A DNA stretch of 64,000 nucleotides from Mycteria americana (lineage: Eukaryota; Chordata; Aves; Ciconiiformes; Ciconiidae), in the NCBI RefSeq assembly GCF_035582795.1, contig NC_134366.1:152443519-152507518 (forward strand). Direction: 5' to 3'. The notes below the pieces were generated by a model, which did not search any database, was not told the DNA's origin, and saw only the letters and a list, made by a program, of their open reading frames with translations. The position numbers and the translations under genes are program-made. Shown here piece by piece: positions 10,067 through 21,390 of this stretch. How positions within the stretch are numbered: the stretch's first letter is position 1; each line of letters opens with the position of its first letter.

Positions 10067-13000
10067 GTCCGTAGGCTCAGCATCCTCTCTGCTTTGGCCC
10101 CAGCCTAGCCCTCATCCCTCCTGGCGCACAGGCAAGCCTCTATAGAATCCTAAAATTCATACACCAATCACGCCAAATTAAGACTTATAGACAAGTCTCC
10201 ATGGTAACTGTATATAAAACAATTATTAGAGATACCTCTACCCACGTTTCTATATCTTGAAGCAGCAGCTTGCTTCACTCAGGTTTGTTTAATCCAATCA
10301 CTAGCATATTAATAATAAACAAAAGAAAGAAAAAATTCACTGGAAAGGTGGTAGATGCAAACATCCTTCAGGAAAAAATAGCATGTGGGGAGGAATCACA
10401 TCACCGGCTTGTGTTCTTTTATAAAAATATATGAGCTTGGAGCAAGTCTTAGCCCCGTGTATTTTTTTAAAAGATGCACTCGTTACATATCATTACACAA
10501 CTCACAATTAGAAGAAAAGTGCTTCCAAAGTCTAATTCCTTCCTTGCGTAAGTGACCTATTTCAATCAGTTTATTCACTTGTTGAAAAAGTACCTGTCAT
10601 CTTAGCACATTTCCTATTGCCCTCTTCTTATAGGAAGCTAAGGATCATGCATGTTTTTCTAAATTAACATGCTGTAATCTGCTAGCTTTTTAAAAATTCA
10701 TATACTACATTAGGCATTATTAGATAAGAAATCTGTCTTCCTCCCACCGCGTTCATCCTGCCAATGAACATCAAGGGACTGCAACATCCTTGACACTTGG
10801 TGATAAATCAGGGTTAGACATAAGGAAAGTGGTATTCCACTGAAACTGCACCGGGAAGTTTAGCCCAGGAGCATCACATTACTCGGATCAGACGCAGCCT
10901 GGGATGCTGGGATATAATGTCTGGTTAAAGACAGTTTGGGACCTCAGTACTGATTTCGGTTTAATGGTCTCCAATAACAAGACCCATGAGAAAGAGACTC
11001 TATGTAACAAGAGATAAATAATCTTCCTGTAGGCTACAGCAATTGGTTTGAGTTGGTAATTAAATGATTTCCTATGTATTGTTTGGCAGAATGTTTTGGG
11101 ATACTTGAAATGAACAGCAAATAACTCCATTGTTACCGCTCTCATTGTTTACAAGGCAGTTGCTCTCCTAAGTAATGGGAGGCAGCAAAAAAACATTAAC
11201 AAATGAAATGCCAACAGAAACCCAAAGCAGGTTGTGGTACTGGGGAGGCAGCTGAAGCACAGAGAAAAGTTAAGGTTATTTCTGATGGGTTTGGGGGTTT
11301 GGTGTGGTTTTTTTTAATTAAATGGCTGTAGTTCCGGGGATCAGCCTTAAAAGATTGATATTAACCTCCAAGGCTATGAAACCCATCCACAACCACTGGC
11401 TTCAGCTGGATTTCAGTTCAACAGTTGCTCCAGATTTCATGGCTATTCCTGACACTACAAATCACAGGCACGGAGGATCTGCATTTCTGAAAAATTAGAT
11501 CATGTCATCTGACATCTAGCAGCTGGAATTTGGGGGTCATTTTGAAAAACCAACCCTAGTCAACCTGCAAAAGGTCATGCAGGAACATGCAGGTCAACGC
11601 AGCAACAGGAGCCGGGGGCCCTGGGCGGCAAGCAATGCTCACAGGCCATTCTCCACAGCCCAGGGCATGAAAATACAGGCACACAAGTACATGATGGAAT
11701 ATGACTGCGTAGGATCTCCCACACAAACACAAAGCATGTGCGTCCACTTACCCACAAATGCCTTTTTTAAATCACTCTTCTGACCAAGGTAAAGAGATGG
11801 GAACATGCACTGATGCTGCTACTAACTCCTATTGGCACATTTGCAAACATACATTTGTACTTGAAAAATACCTTGTTTACGTTATAAAGAACACTCCCTT
11901 AATGAAGTACTTTCTTAATATATCTCCTTGTACTGACGTATTACTTTAAGCTCTCTCATCTCCTCGCTTTAACTCCTTTCTTTTAAGGAGCTTTGCTCAC
12001 ACAAATTATATTGGAGCTCTTGACCACAACATTAGTGAACTCAGAGTCTGTGGTTCATAGCTACACTTTCTTTAGGTACTGAAGCAGCATGTTAGCATCA
12101 CTGCAGTTTGCAGCAATAGACACACGCCATCTCCTCTACAGTGCTAGAAGTATTTTTCTATTCCTTCTTATCTCAGCTCCTCTCTTCCATTCAGTTCCCC
12201 CTTGCCCTCCCCTTCACGCCACTGCCCTACTGCTCGGCTGCTCTTCTGCTAAAGCATCTCTCTACAGATCTCTTCTTTTCATGAAAACAATTATTCCTGG
12301 CAGCATCTTAAAGGTCTGTCTCTAAGTCAGGCACCTCCGTGGAGTGTGGTGTAAGATGCAGTGAGAAAAAGCAGCAAGATAAATAATCAGAAAGATTTCT
12401 CTAATTACTTCACTGCTAGCATAACTATGAGCTGTCTGCTGTGGTATTATGCACTCGCATTTCTGAAAACTCAGCTATGTGTGTGCCCATGATACTTAAC
12501 CTGTGCCTGTCCTCCTTCACATCCCTCGGTGTGGGAATTAATGGCAGAGCATATGAGAGGAACCATGGCAAAACTGAGACTCTGTGGGGATGTGATACCA
12601 ACGTGTGCCAAAACTGTGAGGCACTGCTGCTCCTGCCAGTATCGGTGCCTTCAGCCCAACGCCTGCCCGTCTGCAGCATCTCCTCCCTTCCCGCATTTTT
12701 TTATTCTGCCCCAATGAGCACAGCCACATTTGTGGGGGCAGTGGGGAAGGAGACGACCCGGAGAGGACCTCCTGCTCTCCTGGCTCTGCGGTAGCAAGCC
12801 ATGTCCTCCCCAGCAGTGCACCGGGGCAAAGCAGAGCTGCTGGGCAGGGAGGACCAGTAGGTCTGAAGGTCCCGAGAGGACAGTGGATGAGGTATGCTGC
12901 GGCTGTGGTCCTGCGGCCTTTGGGTAAGGCTTGACGGAGAGAGGTAGTCCCAGCATCTCCAAAACCATCTTGCATTGCATCTTCCATCCCAGAGGTAGGC

Positions 13001-16000
13001 AGAAGCACGTAACAGCAAGAAACAGGCTGGAAGTGGGGAGAGAAGGGAGAACAGAAAAGAACACTGTCACTTTTCCACACACGCCTGCCCCCCTATTAAA
13101 CCTCCTGATCCAAATGCTTTCACCTAATTGAGGAACTTGTTGGCATAGGAGTACCTTTCTCTTTTTCTCCTGTTTCTTTTTTTCTCCTTCTCCTCACGTC
13201 ACTATCATTAAGGACCTGAAGGCTTTCTAACTCTTGCGGGTACAAATCCCACCACTCGGCACAACCCGTGGACTACCCCCAGCTGAGGAACTCCAGCTGC
13301 TGCATCTTTTCACAAAGGTGTCCTTCCTGGGATGCATTTCACGTACGTGGCATCTCACTGTTCTGTAAATACCACTGCAACAGTCATTTAAAAAGAAAAA
13401 GAAGAGGGAAAAGGCTGCAGGATAATTACTGAGAGAGGTACCATCAACCAAGGAGCACTGATAATAGGGAAGAGTGGGTGTATCAGACTCAAATTACGAC
13501 CCTCACTACACTGGAGAGCTGATTTTTTTTCTGTTTGATCTAGTTCAACAAGTTAAACTGTTTCAATGTGGAGCAAACCATTCCTAAACTATATGATCCT
13601 TTCTGCAAAATTCAAAAAACTAGGAAAACGAGGAAAAAAGATCCTCGTCAAAGTGTTCATTGGTGTGGCAAAAGCATTTTTTAAAAATAAATAAAACTAG
13701 CAGTTCAGTGGAGAATTATGTATTATCTCTAACGTTCACCCTCCTGCTGGTGCTATCACCAAGTGCAAATACAGGTAAGTATCTAGGAGGAAATTGGCTC
13801 CCATTTTATGATGGGACAACAGCTGTTAAAGTTTTTCAGTGATGTTTTAATGCACAAAAAGCGCAGGCTTCTGTTTCACCAGTTGTAATGTCACAAAGCT
13901 GTAATTAATATATTCCAACTGTATATTTGCACACGTATAACTAAGGCAGAGAAATGTATTTAACTCACATAAAATCTGAGCGTTTTCATTCTTTTCAGTA
14001 GTCATTCAAATATAAATCAAGCCATTAAAAGAACTGCCAGCCCATTCTACCCTGGTCATGTTCTGTTTCTTTTTAAATATTTGAAAGGCAACATTCTCCT
14101 TAGAAGACTTTTTTTTAGAAATAAAAGCCAAACTCTAATTTCTTAGCTGTCTTGACATGGTGATGACAGCTCCATAAACCTGTGTAATTATAGAAAATTA
14201 AGTTCTGATGTTTGATCTGAACATACCGTTGCAAAGAAACATTATGGAACAATTTTTGAAACCTCGCTTGCAGTGGCTGGTGGACACATATTTATCACGC
14301 TGTTGCTTCACAAGCCACCAAAGATCAAACCCGAGGATATTCCCTGGTGCTGTTATTCAGAGGGGTAGTCCAGACCACCCCCTTGTTGGACAAGCCTTCG
14401 GGCTGCACACACACATATGCCATTGCACATGGAAACCCTCCCCGGCAAATCGGGGTTTATAGTCCCTGCACTTCCATGGCCACCAGCAAAGAGGTTGGTG
14501 GCACAACACGTGGTAATGGCTGGAGAAGTACCGGTCTGTTGGGGTATATAACGCAATCGGACGCGTCCCAGTAAACACAGGCAAGTGCATAAAATGTGAG
14601 TTGAGCTCCAATTTGGGCAAGCCTCCGTTTTGATCAAAATGAAATTCATATGAATAATTTACTGCTCTAGAGATGTATAAAATGATAGCCTTTTTCCCAT
14701 AGTGTTTAAGAAAATCTAATTTCTTTTAACACAAGAAATCAGGGAGTTAATTGAACCCATCCTTCACTCCACAGTGAAAGTTATAACAGACCTTAATGTT
14801 AAACAAATGTACTGAGAATTGCCAATCTTTGATTTTGGACAGCTTTCCTCTTTTAATTGAATTGTCTCCTAAAGTAATCAGGTTACTTTTTGCCTCTTAC
14901 TGAGATTTTAAGGACAACAAACACCCCTTCAGCAGCAGGGTTGCAGTGCTGGATCCATTTCGCTCACAGAATTAGGCAAAATCCTGTTTTGGCTGACAGC
15001 AATGGGGTGCCTACCCTTCCTCCTCCTTCCCCGCATGCCGAGAGCACTGCCAGGGCCTGCAGCTACCTGGCACGGGTGGGCAGCGCTGCTGAGGTCAGCT
15101 TTATTTCTGAGGTCCATCCTCAGAGCCTGCAGAAAGCCAGTTCTGCCCGACTCTCCTTCAGAAGCATCTTCTGAAGAGTAAGTGCACGGCGTTCAGCGCT
15201 GAGGAGAGGGAGTAGAGGAGAGCGGCTGCAGTGCCAAAATATTCCAGACTGACCCGCTAAGTGGATGTGAAAGATCCTGGCCAGGAGATTTAGATCTTCA
15301 GACACTGCCCTAAAATGAACTCGGGAGCACTTTCTGCAGTACTTTCATACTAAAAGTATTTATACATTTATTTAAAAAAATCCTTCTGCATGAAAAATCC
15401 TCAGTGCCTTAGCGACTGCACGTCGAGAAACTGTCCTCCAGCTCCTAGGTCTCAGCCTCATTGCTGAGAAAGGAGTTTTGCAGGAATCCAGAGCCAATAG
15501 TCCCAGCACAAACTGGGGTTGTTTTGCTTTTTTCTGTAGGAACAACAAGGGGAGAAAGAAGAAGTACTTGAGGAGGAGGGGAGGAGTACTGGAAAGTAAC
15601 AATATATGCCATTTTAAGCAGAATTCAAAGGAATAAATAACATAAACACTAAGCAGACAATCTGTGTTGGTGGAGGTAGATGATGTATGTTTGTAAGAAC
15701 ATAGAAAAAGAAATATGCCATCGTACGAATGCTTTTTCCTCACATGTTAAAAATAGTGAATATAAGTACAGTCTCTTCATGGCAACAGGAACTGTATATG
15801 CTCAGCACTTCTGACAATCCAACAGACACACAGAACCCTGAACCAGCACAGATCTTTTCCATTATACTTTTCCACTCCATCTGCCCTTCCTTCCCCCACC
15901 ACAGATATTTGGAGAGGTATTGTGTGGCACAGAAAATAGGCCCAACTTCTCCCTGGCAGAGAGCAGGCTTTCTGAACGAACCCCTCTGTTGGCCCCATCT

Positions 16001-18440
16001 CACGGTCCCCATCCCGGGTGCTTGCAGCTCCTGCCTTGCTACCACAGTTTGCAAACGGAGTGGGGGGCTTCCTGGGGGGGCTATAGCCACCACAGCCATT
16101 TTATATTAAATCCTGAAGGGCAGAGCATCCCTCAAGCCCTACGAATATAATCACGCTCCTACAGAATGCAATGGCTTCTAAATTATTCAGTGGGCTCCCA
16201 GGGTAAATGCCTCCACCCTGGCCTGCAGAAGCACTGCCACGCACCGTGCCGTGTTTATAGCAGTGCTGGGGTGAGAGAGGAGGCTCTTCATCAACAGCGC
16301 CCTGACGCACACCTTTCCTCCAAAACACCACTGATCAAGCAAGGATATACTCATTTTTTTAGCTAAAAGATGTATGAATCCTTTGCTCCACTGGTTATGG
16401 CTACTCCTGTTTCTCAGCTGGCCATCATGTCTTCATCATGAGCTTCACCACATTCACCTTCCTTGTGTCGGCCACTGCTCAGGTGGTCTCATGTCAGTCA
16501 TGGCCAGTCCAGGCTTGGGACTGAATGTACCACTTCTCTACAGACACAGTTCACACGAATCCCATTTTTAAAAGGCATCAGGGATTCCAGAGAAACCAAC
16601 AAGATCTCTGCTTCAACACAGATCTCCTGTTTTAATACAGATTGAACAAAACTTTCTTCTCTCAGAGGCCAGTAGCAGACACAACAGTAAAAAAATCTAC
16701 CTTTGTCAAGGAAACAGAGATCACCAGTCCAGACCTGCACGCCTGGAAGAAGTGCCAGGCACAAAGACTGACTGCCATACGATTGTGATAAGCCCCAGTG
16801 TCTCCTTCAAAACTGTGTTCTGCATGCACAGGTAAAAGAAATACAGTATACGTAGGGAGGAAGGGATAGGGCAAAGAAAAACAAACTGGTAAAATAAGGT
16901 TTTAAAGAAGAGAAGAAGGTGGCAGCTTCTGTTGCCAGTTCAAAGCTTCCCTGTAAGACTATTCACCTACCTTATGTAAAAGACATCTGTAAAGAGTTCA
17001 AAAGTTTCCACAAAGATCCCTACAAATCTAATTCTTCCCTAGCTGCAGAATCAGTTTAAAGCTTCTTTCTGTCTGTTCATTTCCCTGAACTAGATCCAGA
17101 TTAAAAGCAATCCCTCCAAAGAAAAAGAAAACCCAAGCACCTATAAAATCTATTCCCTCCAATAAATCTCCGTATCTGTATCAGGTGTCCTCAGCTTCTA
17201 TAATCCCTGTACTTCAGCCTGCCGTTCAATAACTTTTTAAATGGTAACTTCCTAAGAGATTAAATGAAGATTTATCCTTTGGCCTATATTGCTCTTCGCA
17301 GAAATGATACGTTTCTGATGGTCTCTCGAGGGTGAAGGGAGGTCAAAGCAATCGTAACTGATCCTGTGCACATTTAACTCGTACAAAGACTCTTCTCTAG
17401 TATTTGCTAACTGTATGCACTGGTACCCCGTGTAAGTCACCAGAAGAAAAGCTACCGAATGCTTTAAATGTATCGAACCAGGCAGCCTTGTCTCCCTGCA
17501 CAAGAAGGTTTCCAGCCACGCGCAGTGCCGCAGCTCGGGTAACCAGCAGCATTCCGGACCTCGCCTGCCCAGGGACGCTCCAGGCAGAGCTGCCGCCTTT
17601 GCTCTTGCTTAGCACCTAGCAGTAATCGATCTGGCTGTGAAAACTCCTCCGCTCATTCTGCAGAGGCATTTTTACCTAGTCTTCTAAAAAAAGGGCCATT
17701 GTGGAGTTGGTAATAACTTGGAGCAGCTTTTTAACTGCAAACAACATTGTAGAAATTAAACAGTTTATGCCCCTTTAAAGATTCCCAATTCTTCCCTGCT
17801 AAATATTCTTATATTTATTATTCTTATATTTGAATGTGGTATGTGATTCTTTGAAATTGCCTGGACAAAACCAATGTCAGAATAGTTCAGCTCAATGCTC
17901 TTTTCTCACAAATAAATAGTATTTAGATATTTGCCACTTCATTCACCCAGTAGATCCGGGGAACTGTAAACAACAAATTAGTTTAGAACACTGCACAATT
18001 GCTATTATTTAGTCTCATCAGTCCTCATACCAATTAAATTGTCCTTATCCTGAGCAGCAAGCTTTCAAAACTTGAGCTGCTGTATATTCAAAAATCTAGA
18101 TTTTTTTAATTAGGCATGACATACCCAGCAGTGTCTGTCTGCTGGCATGGAGGAAGCTGCCTAGCAACAATGCAAAATATCCTCCAATAACCCCCAGTGG
18201 ATCACAAAGTGTCTGTTAAAAATGGTAATCTCTCTCATAGAAAAGCAGAGATGGTTTCAATTAAGGACAGCAATTCTCAACTTGTTATTTATACGCAGTG
18301 AACTAAAATAACATTCGTAAAGTATAAATATAATGTGAAAAGGCCGTGTATAATTACTTAAAGCTTTAATTTGCAGTACGTAATTTGCCATTCACATCTG
18401 TAAGCCTTTTGTTTTGCTTAATCGGAAAAACATTCCAGCT
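10067..18440. other. unannotated unique sequence, 8.4 kb
   Basis: No gene, RNA or transposon was recognised. Composition is mostly AT-rich with a GC-richer interval at 12.6-12.95 kb, where several overlapping minus-strand frames of up to 180 codons open without family resemblance. A pyrimidine tract lies at 13154-13198. A weak CR1-like phrase near 10812-10845 is too short to call. Parts of 13.85-14.15 kb are rich in TAAT/ATTA words, as in many conserved non-coding elements. Confidence 0.5.
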
Positions 18441-18444
18441 AGGT

Positions 18445-18915
18445 CAGACCTGTGCTGGAGTTTATACAAGGTAGAAATCTCAGCAAACAGGGCTGGAACA
18501 GGCTCAAGAAGTCCTTTAGTCCATCCCTAAGCACTGAGTGAGGATAAATTATATATAAACCATTCCTGACCAATAACTCTTTACCTGTTTCCCAAAACCT
18601 CCAAACCCAAACAGTAGACAACTCCCTTGGCACTCTGCTCAGTTGCCCGGCTCTCCCAACGATTAGAAAATGTTGGGAAACCTCTAACCTAAACCTCCCT
18701 AGCTCCAGTCCTGCTTGCTGCAATGGAGCAGACATACAGAACAATACATATTTTTTTAGCAATTTCTGATGTACTTGAAAATGGCTATCGTGTCAGACTT
18801 CTGATGAGTAAATAACTCCAGCTTTTCTCAGGCTTTCCTTATATAGCTCATACATCTTTACTGAATTGCGTCCTATTTCTTTTGGATTATTTCTCCAACT
18901 CCTTACACTCCCTTT
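18445..18915 (-). mobile_element. ancient CR1/L3-like LINE relic, minus strand
   Basis: The + strand carries in order the reverse complement of several blocks typical of old amniote CR1/L3-type LINEs. These are an ACCTGTT..CCCAAAACCTCCAA-like block (18588-18607), a CTCAGTTGCCCGGCTC..GATTAGAAAATGTT block (18637-18674), a CTAACCTAAACCTCCCTAGC block (18683-18702), a ACTTGAAAATGGCTATCGTG block (18773-18792), and a TTTCTCAGGCTTTCCTTATA block followed by CATACATC (18824-18853). On the minus strand one frame reads LGRFRLEVSQHFL, corresponding to the CR1 R-F-R-L-D-I-R-K-x-F motif. Much of the reading frame survives, but it is 5'- and 3'-truncated and diverged. It is older than the CR1 copies at 4.7-5.9 kb. 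Confidence 0.75.
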
Positions 18916-20630
18916 TGCCTTGCACATTGAGTAAACGCACTCTCCCAATCCAAGTCAGCCGTGATAGCTCTAGGTCTGCGGCCATCACTTCTCCCGGCAT
19001 TGCAGGACCCAGATGACCTTTCTCTTTCCTTTCCTGTCCTCCTCTGGGTTCACCTCCCTTTTGTTGCTGATGCTGTTCAGGTCACTGATCAATCACCGCC
19101 GCTGGCCTTGCTACAGAAAACTGCATCAGAAGAAAACCAGGAGCTAGCAAAGGCCAGAGGTGCCCGTGCAGAGTTGACCCTCCCATGTGCCCAGAGCCCG
19201 TTTCACCCCAGCGAAGGGCTGACGTGGGGCTGGAGGCAACAAGCCCCTGGGCGGGCTCTCTCCTGCAGCCCTGCAGCCCCACCTGGTCAGGCAATGACAC
19301 GTGCCAAGACGGACAGCATTACGGCCGGCCTTACATCCGCTCCGGCCAGTTTATCCTCCAGGTAACGGGCACCGCTTCTTTGCAGATGGTCCCCTGGGGT
19401 CCGGATGGGACACGTCCCTGCCGCCTCAGCCCAGCACAAAGCACCAGGAGACCACGACGGCCCTCAGCCGCCCTCGGCAGTGACGGCTGCAGGCAGGAGC
19501 ACCCAAAGGCCCTACAACTTGGCCCGTGTTGATCATAAGGGAAAATGCACCATCACTCTTCCAAATTAATTTTGTTTTCCCCGAAGGACTAAGTCATTAA
19601 AGAATCACAACTGGACGCCTTTAGGGATTGCATCCTGGCAAAACAAAGTCCCTAGTCCCTTCTCAGGAACAATGAATCGCTTTTTTTTGATGAAACAATA
19701 AAAGGACTGAGAGTCATCCAGTGGATTAACATAAAGGTTTATCCTAACTTGGCAGAGCTACAAGCAATGAGGAAAAGAGTCCAAGAAAGGAATAAATAAT
19801 ACATAAACCTCAGCACCTGGGGTCAAAACACTGGGAAAATATTCCCTGCACTACACAAGCTGTGAAACCCAGTCTTTTGAAATATACACTTCCAAATTCA
19901 GAATGAAATGCCAAAGGAGCAACTTTAATGCTGCTGACAAGATGTTTGCATTTCGATGATATTTTTAACAATTACCTGACAACAGTTAATTCAGTGCTTT
20001 GAAGAGAGTATCACTATGTAAAGTAATGCTATTGGTATAATTATGAACGGGCTTCACTGTTGAGTTGGGTAAATCAGGGTCTTTCTAGCTCCTACACAGC
20101 ATGTGCATAGCTACTCTGCAGCTGCCAAGTCTGCATTATCACATGAGAAATTAACTTTCTTACACGTATTTTAATTTGTCAGGGGTTCTTCCAAAACATG
20201 CAGAATACAGGAATAGATACATTTTTGGTCACATTAGGTAGCCAATTTTCACCAAAAAAATCCACTAGAATTCTTATTTTTCATCACTTTTCCATTTTGA
20301 TTATTAATGTGACTGATTTCTTACCTTATTAGTTTTTATTCCTCTGTTCTTCTTGCTGGGAGTGGAGTTCTGACTGTGGCACACTCTAGAAGCAATGAGA
20401 AAATGCGATCATTCTCAAAGGTCTCAGTCAAATGCTCTGCAACTCACACTAATCAATCAAGCCTGAACCTTTAAATTTGACTACAAAAGGCAAAACTTTC
20501 CTACCTGTCCCTCTCATTTCTCCTTTTCAGGCGACTACGTCTTGGTATGTTAACTTTCAGCCTGTTCCTGCTAGCTTCTTTGTATTAACCAAAGTGGGTA
20601 TTTTGGTTTTTTAAGACAGCTTAAGCACTG
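18916..20630. other. unannotated unique sequence
   Basis: No gene or transposon recognised. A GC-richer interval lies at 18.96-19.52 kb with short overlapping open frames and moderate CpG content. The rest is AT-rich. Confidence 0.5.
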
Positions 20631-20633
20631 GGT

Positions 20634-20658
20634 TGCAGACACAGTTCTTGTGTCTGCA
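20634..20658. repeat. perfect 10-bp hairpin
   Basis: TGCAGACACA and TGTGTCTGCA are perfect reverse complements around the 5-nt loop GTTCT. The stem contains CAGACA/TGTCTG, a SMAD-type GTCTG word in both orientations. It is short for a microRNA precursor. Confidence 0.65.
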
Positions 20659-20689
20659 TATTTATTACAGCAAGGGGAAGCTGTATACT

Positions 20690-21390
20690 CAGGGGCATTC
20701 CTTTTGTTGCTGGCAACATAATAACATTTGCTTAATTGTGTTTTATTAATGTTAATATACCCAGAGGCTCAGACTCTGCCCGCACATTTTTGTAAATTGA
20801 ATTAAAGGAAAAATGAATCAGAGTTAAAAGACAGATGATTAATTTTATTCACTTGCTTAAGGGGGTTTAAGCCAAATGGTCTCCACATCTATTTTTCTTT
20901 AGAGAACAGACTTTATAGCCACAGGGCTAAGAGAAACTTGTCAGTAAGCCATTTTCACTGCCATGTGTCAAGGAGAGCTATTTAAAGCATTAAAAGGAGT
21001 GGACATTAGGGAGAGGTGCCCACCCCCTGCTCTGTACAAATGGCAAGGTTATACAGACACGGTCTCTCCTGCCTGCTGCCGAGATCAGAGGGTTTTCATA
21101 AAGCATTTTTTAATGAAGCTTTCAGAACAGCCCCCGGAGCCTGCTGCTCGAGACAGGCAAGGACACGGGCACAGCACAAACCCACTAAAAAGGGACATTT
21201 CAATCTACAGAAAATCCACCTTATTAGCAGGTCTGCCTCAACACATACTGTAATTTAAAGGCCATTATTGCACTATTTAATAGGCTTTCAGCTAGTCACA
21301 GTAGAAATCAGTTCTTGACACAGATTTCTCATTTGGAAATAAACATAATTCATTAGAGAAGCCTTCACTGGATGTATATTTATACAAAGC
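20690..21390. promoter_or_regulatory. AT-rich homeodomain-word cluster, candidate enhancer
   Basis: The stretch is dense in TTAATT, ATTAAT, TGATTAAT and TAATTTAAAG words and contains TTTATTAATGTTAATATA (20743-20760), which resembles a POU/HNF1-type palindromic site. It has few CpGs and no recognised repeat. Such composition is typical of conserved non-coding enhancers in vertebrate gene deserts, but nothing here proves conservation. Confidence 0.2.

Noticed and set aside
10812..10845. CR1-like words GGGTTAGACATAAGGAAA
   Set aside because: The match is under 35 bp and the neighbouring sequence does not continue like CR1.
12538..13080. Overlapping minus-strand frames of 105-180 codons
   Set aside because: Three frames are open at once in a GC-richer interval, which indicates low stop density and not coding.
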